Assembly: GCA_000310025.1 (NCBI GenBank)
Contig: FN649755.1
Span: forward strand, 1,031,835-1,046,212
Direction: 5' to 3'
Source: Ectocarpus siliculosus
Lineage: Eukaryota; Sar; Phaeophyceae; Ectocarpales; Ectocarpaceae
Length of the DNA stretch: 14,378 bases
Part shown: positions 8,096 through 14,378 of the stretch, one piece after another
Layout: every line of letters starts with the position of its first letter
Position numbering within the stretch: the stretch's first letter is position 1
Translations under genes and position numbers: made by a program
The notes under the pieces: generated by a model
What the model was told of the DNA's origin: nothing
The model's database searches: none
The model's input: only the letters and a program-made list of their open reading frames with translations

Positions 8096-8887
8096 ATGCC
8101 AAGGAAACCGTTCTCCGGAAGTCGTCACGGTTGGCGCGCAGCCCTGGTGCTGTCAGCCTTGGCGGCGCTGCTGTCGTCACCAGGAGCCTCCGATGCCGTG
8201 TTCGCGACGCCGCCACTGCTGGGGGGCGTTGCAGAAGCAGAACCCGAACTCGCGCCAACGGCGACGGGAACGGCAGCAGTATCACCGCCGCAGCCGCCTC
8301 GAAGAAACCGCGCCGAAACGTTGACCTTTGGTGTAGACGGCGGTGCAACGGCAGAGGTGGAGGGGACGGCGATAGCCGCACAGGCGGTACGCCGGAGTTC
8401 GACGGTGGAGTTGTCCGAGGAGCTGTCAGCCACGCAGCGACCCTCGCGGGAGACTTTTTGGGGGGCGGGGCGGGGGGAGGTCATAAAGCACCCGCGGGGT
8501 GGCTGTGGCGGTAACGACGGCGCTGCTGTTGCCGCTGATGGGGAGGATGGTGCATGTGTTGGCGCTGGATGTATCTCCGTTGGTAGTGGTGGCCGCAGTG
8601 CGGAACTGTCACTTTCGGGAGGTCAGGAGCGAAGTAGAGGTCTCCAATCGGAGATGTCATCGGGGCACGAGTTTGAGAGCGTTGGGGCTCCAGCGGCGGC
8701 GGCGACGTCCGTGGCGGCCGTTGCTGGGTTGAACGGCCGGGCAGACAGCGGTGAAGTGGAGCACCCGCAAGAAACTACTAAGGACGTCCACGTCCCGCTC
8801 TCTGGTGTAAAAGTTGTGTTGGGGTCTTCTGTCGATACCGGGCGGAACGGGGAGAAGAAGGGCGACCGGGACCCAACCCGCCAGCAT

Positions 8888-8922
<35 letters not shown>

Positions 8923-9697
8923 GCGGCGTCGACAAAGGCGGTGCGACGCGGGTGCTGCCGAAACGCACCCCTTACCAGAGATCCCCGCGTCTACAAGCGG
9001 GCCGCGGGGCGAGGTGCTCGCGCAGTACGTCGTGCAGTGGACGGACTTCCACCCCCTGGAGGACCACAACAGCCTTCTCTCGCGAGCGTTGGGCGGGTTC
9101 GACCGTTGCGGCTCGGGGGGCTGCGAAGCCTCTGACGTTCATGGTAGCAGCGACGCTCGAGCGCGTGACAGCGTCGATGCCAGCAGCACCAGCACCAGCA
9201 CCAGGAGCGGCCGCGAAGAAGACGAGCGAAGGAGGAGCAGCGGCAACGGCAATGATGAGGTCGACAACAACGGCGGCGGCGACCCTAGTTCCTGCGGGTG
9301 CTGCTGGGAGTTGGTGGAGAGGGTCAACCCGGCCACCTCCAGCGGAAAATTCCCGAGCGACTTCTCCCTGGTCCGGTTGCGATATCAGGCGACAGAAGCC
9401 TCTGACGTGGACCTCGCCCACCTCTCCAAAATCGACCGAACCTCACCTCTAGAGGACAATCCTGCACAACCCGAGCATGAGGAGGAGCAGGCAAAATGTC
9501 GGGTGGGAGGGGGCCAGGATGGAGGAAATCGAGACGCCTGTCCCGGTGCGAGAGTGGGAGATCGAGCGGCGGGTATCCCTGGGAACGCCTGCGAGGAGGG
9601 GAGGTACAGGGGGGTTCCGTGCGTGCGGGCAGCGGCGGAGGAGGCGGTTGGGGCTCTCCGGGCTCACCGTTGGGTAAAAGGCGTCTTCCGAGAAAAG
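8096..9697 (+). CDS. MBTPS1: site-1 protease (S1P/SKI-1 subtilase) homologue, exon 1
   Basis: The ATG at 8096 has A at -3. The exon gives 534 residues and ends in frame at AAG before a GTGCCG donor (9698). Residues 1-34 look like an ER signal peptide: basic start, hydrophobic ALVLSALAALL core, and a likely cut after ASDA. A long Gly/Ala/Ser/Glu-rich region follows, with a polyglutamine run near residue 267. From about residue 306 there is an S1P-like prodomain: QYVVQWTDF, NSLLSRAL, CCWELV, and KFPSDFSLVRL (about 419), then RAHRWVKGVFREK at the exon end. These line up with the segments that precede the catalytic domain in human S1P. S1P processes membrane-bound transcription factors in the Golgi. 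The family call is strengthened by the exon at 13860. If intron 1 were retained, a stop would follow 41 residues on. Confidence 0.8.
8894..8920 (+). repeat. CAG codon repeat (polyglutamine) in exon 1
   Basis: Nine CAG codons in a row, in the protease frame and flanked by GAG and CCG, give a glutamine run. It lies in the low-complexity region before the prodomain. It may vary in length between individuals. Confidence 0.9.
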
Positions 9698-10378
9698 GTG
9701 CCGTACCGCGCCTGGGTTTCCGTATACTTACTGTACGTCTTGTCCGGGTTTTCCGTGTGGGAAGTGTCTGTGCATGGTAGATGGAAAATCACGAGGGTGC
9801 AATATTTTTTCCACTCATAGGTGACGTATTGTGAACCTAGGCTTCGGTACTTTCGTAGACTGTACGGCCCACTTGCCCGGGGAACGTGTTGTGCATGATA
9901 GATGCAGAAATACGAAGTACCGTGTCTGTTCGAGCTGGTTTGGGGTACTCTGTTCTGTTTTCCCTGGAACGTAGTGTGCATTACAGATGGGAAAAACACG
10001 AGGTGTGTTGTCCTTGCGACCGTTTTAGGGCGAAACCTTCTGTGTTCCGGTGGAAAATGGTGTGCGGATCGCAGTTGTTCGGGTGAGCGCAGGAACACTC
10101 GAGGCTGTAGAATGTTGGCTGCATCATCGTGTGCATAGATAGATGGCAGCACAATGCGATCATCAAGCGACGCAGAGAGGCAACCACAACTAACTTTACC
10201 CAGCCGCCTACTCCTCTCGCCCAAGATACTCAAGAGGCTTCACGGAAAAATCGTGCCCGTTTTTCACAACGGGCATTTCCCGTAAAGCGCGCGGAATATG
10301 CAATGGAGTTCACGACGAAAGACTTGTTGACCTGTTCTTTGCGCCATCCGTGTAACGAACACCCCCCCCCTGTGGCAG
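9698..10378 (+). other. intron 1 of the site-1 protease gene, with degenerate internal repeats
   Basis: It is bounded by AAG|GTGCCG and, after a run of nine C, CTGTGGCAG|GC, with both joins in phase 0. The phase match and the sense of the joined protein (VFREK then ALTRGVF) support the intron, but no transcript is available. Inside, a motif close to GTGCATNNNAGATG recurs near 9770, 9891, 9977 and 10131, sometimes preceded by GGAACGT, so part of the intron is a worn tandem repeat. Confidence 0.55.
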
Positions 10379-10846
10379 GCTCTCACGCGGGGGGTCTTCG
10401 CCGCCCGAGACGTCGACCCTCCGAGGGAGCAACTCTTCTCGAGCCCCGTGGGTCAAGACGGCGGGGACATCGACAACGGAAGCAAGAAAACTCCCCTTTC
10501 CCCGTCGGACCCAAACGCCGCCACTGAAGGGCAGGGCGACCGTTCCGGCCCTTCCTTGCGCTCATACAAGGGCGGTGAGCCGAGAGAGCCTCTCGGCGGG
10601 GCCGCAATCGCCGACTCAGGCGGGGAAATAGAGGCGAACGGACACATCACCATGACCGTTGGAGGAACCGCTGATTCGAAACGGCGGGGGGAACGGTGCC
10701 CGGGCGCTGAAGGAGAAAGAGGGGCCCGGCGACAGCTGGATGGGGGAACGGCGCTAGCGGCAGCGGGGGGGGAGGGGAGGCTGAGGGGGTCTTCGCGGGG
10801 GGAGTTCGTGGACGCTGGCGAGCAGGGGAAGCCGCTTCGTGACCAC
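10379..10846 (+). CDS. MBTPS1: site-1 protease homologue, probable exon 2 (low-complexity)
   Basis: This 468-base stretch is open in the frame that continues exon 1, with a good acceptor (C run, then GGCAG) and a good donor (CAC|GTAGGT). Both are phase 0, as is the acceptor of the exon at 13860. It gives 156 residues rich in Gly, Arg, Glu and Ser. Only the first few residues resemble the end of the S1P prodomain. A GARRQL tetrabasic-like site at about 10718-10735 could be where the prodomain is cut, but this is weak. A further, unseen exon may lie between here and 13860. Confidence 0.5.
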
Positions 10847-10912
10847 GTAGGTGTATGTGTACGACTGTATTGTTGTTATTGTTACATATGTATTATTATT
10901 TCTCTTGGCACT

Positions 10913-11380
10913 GACTGCGCTAACAGGCTGACCAATGAAAATACGTCAGTCGCAGTGCGGTTGAAAACGCTAAATGCTTCTAAAGGCGCCATGATCTGGG
11001 ATCGTAGGCGTGTCTTCTTTAATTCTCATCGACCGCGCTGACCGGCTGACCAAAGAAAAGAAGCCAGTCACCGTGCGGTTGAAAACGCAAAATGCTCCTA
11101 AAGGCCATGATCTGGGACCCCGCGAGGGGGCGTCATAGTGTGTGGGTGTGTGTTTTTTTGCCTCCATTATCGACCGCGCTACACGGCTGACCGATGAAAA
11201 TACCCCAGTTTTGTGTGTGTTGCGTTTAGTTCTTAGTTAGCATCGATATTAGACGGTACTGAGCGGAGACCGGAACGGTTTTCCATGCAAGACAACAACG
11301 ACAACAATGGACCGCTCTAGCCGGGTGACCCAGGGAAAATATGTGTCAGTCTTACAAAAACGGGATGAAAAACGCGAGCT
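10913..11380 (+). repeat. four degenerate tandem copies of a ~120-140 bp unit
   Basis: Copies begin at 10913, 11031, 11172 and 11310 with GAC(C/T)GC(G/T)CT followed by GGCTGACC or GGGTGACC and then AAAAT or AAAAG. The first two share a long core (GCGGTTGAAAACGC, then ATGATCTGGGA). Spacing is 118, 141 and 138 bases, so the copies have diverged by indels. Confidence 0.75.
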
Positions 11381-11440
11381 ACATACAAACGCGGGATGAA
11401 TAACGTAGGCACGTGTTCTATCGGCAATGGGGGCGAGGAG

Positions 11441-11473
11441 TTGCGTGCGTGCGTGCGTGCGAGCGAGCGAGCG
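11441..11473 (+). repeat. tetranucleotide microsatellite, GCGT then GAGC
   Basis: A (GCGT)n run changes into a (GAGC)n run over 30 or so bases. It is intronic. Confidence 0.85.
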
Positions 11474-11554
11474 GCTTTTCTTATAGCCACACCCTCTTCC
11501 TGGTCCCCCTCGACGACTTTCCCCTTCTTACCTCGGCATTTCTTGCCTAAACAA

Positions 11555-11738
11555 GACATATCAAGTGCTTACCGAAGATTTGTTTTCAAGAAAATATACG
11601 TACATTCAAAGAAGAAAGACTTCCGTTTTTTTACAGCATCGGTTGACGATATATCAAGTGTTTGCCGAAGATTTTTTCTTCGAAATTTTACGTACATCCA
11701 AAGAAAGACTACCATTTGTTTTCAGCATCGGTCGGCTG
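11555..11738 (+). repeat. two tandem copies of a ~93-bp unit
   Basis: Copies begin at 11555 and 11648 with GA(C/T)ATATCAAGTG(C/T)TT(A/G)CCGAAG. Both end in CAGCATCGGT. They share ACGTACAT(T/C)CAAAGAA inside. It lies in the intron. Confidence 0.85.
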
Positions 11739-12401
11739 CGATTATTGCCTGATGTGCAGCCGCAGCAGTGTGAGCAGCAGGGAAAGCTGTTGGGGCGGAA
11801 AGGGGGGGTCAGAGGGGAAGGCAAAGGTTTTTGTTGCTCCTGGTGCAGGAGTTGAGGCACCCTTGTCGTTTCGGCGGCGAATCTGCTTCAGAAATTCCGG
11901 TGGGGAATTTGACGTAGGTGACTGCTTGCTACCTTGAGCAGAAACTATCGCGGAACGTGTGTTCGCGGATGCTGCGGTTTCCAAAATGTGGGGTGCGGGA
12001 TTGAACGTGTTGTGACTGCTATTGCTGTGAGCAGGAGCGATAGTGGAATGCGTATTCACGTGGATGCCGTGGCCATATCAGGGTCCAGTTCCAGAGAATG
12101 CAGCCGTATACCCCATTGTGTTTGCGACACGGCACACGGTGAAAGTGGGCATCGATCTCTCCGCAAGACCAATTTCACGGTGATCGAAGGAATGTTCACG
12201 TCTGAGTCGCTCTTTGACCTTGGTGTATAGCCTATACCCTGTTGTGCCATTTACCCAAACAATCTATGGCTCGAATTCTGGCAACACTTATTGACGGCCG
12301 ATTACACACCTGTAGCCCCTGTTCTTCTTTAAAGTGTAGGCTTGAGTCTACACCTGCAAGCGTACCGTGCGCACGCGGGTCATCGCGCTCTCCCTCAGGG
12401 C

Positions 12402-12595
12402 AGTTTTAAGCAGCAGCTTTTCGCTTCCATATTTCCAAAAACTTCCAAGTCAGTAGACCATTGAACCTCGATTTGCGGCCGAGGAAAAAAGTTGGACAAT
12501 TGAAAACTGGAACGAGTTGCTTCCAAATTTGGAAGTCTGCGAAGTCGGAATTTGGATTTTTTTTGGAAATTTGGAAGCACAACAGCTGTGTTTTG
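12402..12595. repeat. foldback (MITE-like) element with ~35-bp imperfect inverted arms
   Basis: The left arm (about 12407-12441, GCTTCCATATTTCCAAAAA at its inner end) is the near inverse complement of the right arm (about 12557-12594, ending in TTGGAAATTTGGAAGC). A perfect 16-bp palindrome, CTTCCAAATTTGGAAG, sits between them at 12520-12535. No transposase is encoded. A MITE remnant is the simplest reading. Confidence 0.55.
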
Positions 12596-12599
12596 AGCG

Positions 12600-12994
12600 G
12601 TCCTAAACCGTCTGCCGGTCCCCACGGTGGTCTAGTTGGTATCCTCGAAACCTTCTAGAGGTCAGGTCAGGGGTTCGCATCCCGACGTGAGCGAGCTTTT
12701 CTTGCACCGTGAGTTTTTCTCTCGCTTCCGCTTCTGGCCTAGTGGATAGCGCTAGTTCGTGTGTACACAGAGGGAAGAGAATGCTGAACTCTTCTCGCAT
12801 TAAAAATCGAAGGCAAAGTACCGCAGGAAGGGAGGGTAGAGATGAGCTCTTCTGTGTGACCACGGGTTGGAGTAAACGGCACTAGTGCTGTGAGCGCTGA
12901 TATGAAGTGAAGACAACAAAAACAAATAAAACGTCTTCCAAAGCTCAACCCGACCAATACGAGCTCAATTAACAGTAATAACAGTAATAACAAA
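12600..12994 (+). repeat. tRNA-derived SINE-like element, possibly with two tRNA-like units
   Basis: An RNA polymerase III A-box-like TGGTCTAGTTGG (12628-12639) and a B-box-like GGTTCGCATCC (12672-12682) stand 44 bases apart, as in a tRNA. A second, canonical A box (TGGCCTAGTGG, 12735-12745) follows, with a poor B-box-like match near 12795. The acceptor and T stems do not fold well, so this is not a working tRNA. A short repeat tail (AACAGTAAT units and A-rich) ends near 12994, as SINE tails do. Boundaries are approximate. Confidence 0.5.
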
Positions 12995-13723
12995 ATTGTA
13001 ACGCTGTCCCCGAGGAGAAGATGTTTCTCAAGCCCACCCTTTTGGGGGGTAACACGCTCTGGTTTGTCGATAAACAAGCCGTGTCGTGCGCTTCTGAGTC
13101 TGGGGCCAGCAAAAGCAAGAGAGTCGAGGGTTTTCCTCGCCCCGTTCCCCCACCCCCCAGTTACGTCATTCAAGAACGTCAAGCCAAGCGCTTTGTTGCT
13201 TCTGAAGGTCTACGGATATATCTGCACAGTTAATCAAGAACGCGAAGCGAATATGTTCTACAGTAGGTGGCCCGATACAGCAGTGGTATGTAGAGGTAAG
13301 AGGATAATATGCCACTATTCAAGGCAGCGCTATTCGCCACTATTCGATAGAGTCTATCGGGTTCATGCATCTACATGTTTTATGATTGGAACAAGATATT
13401 TTGATGCCACCATATCGGCGGCTCCACTATTCAAGCTGCCGCTCATCGGGCCACCTACTGGTGTACTAAATGAGAGATAATCAAAATTGCATACCGCTGT
13501 GCTGAACCGTATGGAAACAGTCCACTTCTCAGGCTCAAGGTGGCGTGCGTTTCCACTGGCGTAACTCCGGCGGCCTGTCGCAAGCAACGACTCGTGACTC
13601 CCAACCGTGCTCAGTCCCGCCTTTGCAGGGATGCGAGGTCGATGGCCTAACGACTACAGGCATGCACGGTCATGGGTGCACCCCCGCCCATCCCTCTGTC
13701 CGCCCAATGGCCGTTTGTACGCG

Positions 13724-13855
13724 CCACTTCCTGAACCTTCCCGTACCACTTCCTTAACCATCCCGTACCACTTCCTTAACCGTCCCGTACCGCTTCCTTA
13801 ACCGTCCCGTACCGCTTCCTTAACCGTCCCGTACCGCTTCCTTAACCTTCCCGTG
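13724..13855 (+). repeat. 22-bp minisatellite, six copies, abutting the splice acceptor
   Basis: Six units of the form CC(A/G)CTTCCTTAACC(G/A/T)TCCCGT(A/G) run from 13724 to 13855, with little divergence. The last unit leads straight into TCAG|GG at 13859, so the pyrimidine-rich repeat also acts as the polypyrimidine tract of the acceptor. Confidence 0.9.
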
Positions 13856-13859
13856 TCAG

Positions 13860-14007
13860 GGTTTCACGGGAAAGGGCATCCGGGTTGCGATCTTCGACAC
13901 GGGCCTTGAGGCAGGAGGGCACGACTTCGACAACGTAGTGGAGCAGATCAATTGGACCAACGAGCCGACGCTGAAGGATACAGTGGGGCACGGAACCCAC
14001 GTCGCGG
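13860..14007 (+). CDS. MBTPS1: site-1 protease homologue, exon with catalytic Asp and His
   Basis: After the acceptor ..GTGTCAG the frame reads a GFTGKG start, then RVAIFDTGL with the catalytic Asp and, about 40 residues on, NWTNEPTLKD and GHGTHVAG with the catalytic His. The NWTNE.TL.D..GHGT spacing is particular to the S1P/SKI-1 branch of subtilases, not to bacterial-type or PCSK enzymes. The exon begins in phase 0 and ends at a donor (G|GTGCGT, 14008) in phase 1. The oxyanion-hole Asn and the Ser are beyond the right edge. The upstream neighbour in the mRNA is the exon at 10379 or an unseen one. Confidence 0.9.
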
Positions 14008-14013
14008 GTGCGT

Positions 14014-14110
14014 TTCGGCTGTTGCTGTTGGTGGTGGTGTTGGTCGTGTTGTTGATGTTGTTGTTGTTGTTGTTGTTGTTGTTGCTGCTGTTGCTACTGC
14101 TTCAGTTGCT
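14014..14110 (+). repeat. GTT/GTG trinucleotide microsatellite in the intron after the His exon
   Basis: The stretch is mostly TTG, GTT and CTG triplets, with the purest run (GTT)n at about 14053-14083. It begins a few bases after the splice donor. Confidence 0.85.
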
Positions 14111-14342
14111 AGTTCGTGCGGTACAGTCGCAGTTACATGCAACCCATGATTTTTTCTTCGTGGTCTGACCGTAGCGACTTGAAGATAAGAGTGTTAGGCG
14201 TGTCGTGCTCATCAACGCATGCATCTCCTTCACGCATCTTGGCCCGCGAATTTTGCAATTTGGAGGCGACAGCAGCACTCACTCGCGAACAACATAGGTT
14301 GTTGATTGGGTGATCACCTTATACGACGACAACATCCACACG

Positions 14343-14361
14343 CCCCCCCCCCCCCCCCCCC
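14343..14361 (+). repeat. poly-C run
   Basis: Nineteen C in a row near the right edge. It may be the tract in front of the next exon, but no exon is visible in the window. Confidence 0.9.
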
Positions 14362-14378
14362 TGTTCTCGTTCAAGCGT

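Larger units (their letters stand above)
10847..13859 (+). other. long repeat-rich intron before the catalytic exon (may hide a small exon)
   Basis: The roughly 3-kb stretch has no long coding frame. It holds two sets of long tandem repeats, microsatellites, a foldback element, a tRNA-like SINE and a minisatellite, each listed separately. At 13312 and 13426 a CCACTATTCAAG motif recurs, and a small 7-bp-arm palindrome sits at about 13343-13357. In S1P proteins a short conserved stretch containing an Ala-Asp-x-Leu-Trp pattern should come just before the catalytic exon. I did not find it here, so an exon may have been missed. Confidence 0.5.

Noticed and set aside
7463-8381. Overlapping open frames of 190 and 245 codons on the minus strand upstream of the protease gene
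   Set aside because: They overlap each other in different frames, show no recognisable domain, and one runs into the coding strand of exon 1. They look like chance frames in GC-rich DNA.
12621-12695. A functional tRNA gene
   Set aside because: A and B boxes are present, but the T stem has only about three pairs and the anticodon stem does not form a standard 7-base loop.
13021-13140. A Leu-Trp containing frame as the missing protease exon
   Set aside because: It has a GGNTLW stretch, but the residues around it and the lack of a matching donor phase do not fit.
13604-13700. An exon after the strong TTTGCAG at about 13620-13628
   Set aside because: The frames that follow do not match the protease and run straight into the minisatellite, so the acceptor was not accepted.

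Overview
The window looks like nuclear DNA of a eukaryote. It has a spliced host gene with GT-AG introns, long repeat-rich introns, codon-repeat (CAG) coding sequence and a large LTR retrotransposon. The style of the retrotransposon polymerase (a reverse transcriptase with a PQGSS-type motif, integrase with GPY/F module and chromodomain) and the gene architecture fit a stramenopile, possibly a brown alga. That placement is inference from sequence style only.

Positions 1-7028 (minus strand) hold most of a Ty3/gypsy, chromovirus-type retrotransposon. Its 5' LTR lies at 6356-7028 and has perfect 6-bp inverted ends. A primer-binding-like site follows directly, and then one very long open frame (ATG at 6328, open to 1292). 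That frame encodes, in order: a proline/serine-rich leader, a NADAR (YbiA-like) domain, a retropepsin, an unassigned segment, a reverse transcriptase, RNase H and a proline-rich linker. Integrase (zinc domain, DDE core, GPY/F, chromodomain) continues down to base 1, but it is broken by three frameshifts. The 3' LTR lies beyond the left edge. No capsid or CCHC nucleocapsid can be seen, and the NADAR domain sits where Gag would normally be. This is the most unusual feature of the window. The element also shows decay: a Glu in place of the motif A catalytic Asp of the reverse transcriptase, and a lost zinc-binding Cys in the integrase.

Positions 7034-8095 hold no convincing gene and are probably the 5' flank and promoter of the next gene, which runs divergently from the retrotransposon.

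Positions 8096 to the right edge (plus strand) hold the 5' part of a gene for a site-1 protease (S1P/SKI-1, MBTPS1) homologue, the Golgi/ER subtilase that cleaves membrane-bound transcription factors. Exon 1 (8096-9697) encodes a signal peptide, a long low-complexity region with polyglutamine, and the S1P-like prodomain. A probable second exon (10379-10846) is low-complexity. A clear exon at 13860-14007 carries the catalytic Asp and His motifs. The rest of the protease, including the Ser, lies to the right of the window. The roughly 3-kb intron before the catalytic exon holds several tandem repeats, a foldback (MITE-like) element and a tRNA-derived SINE-like element. It ends in a 22-bp minisatellite that forms the tract in front of the splice acceptor.
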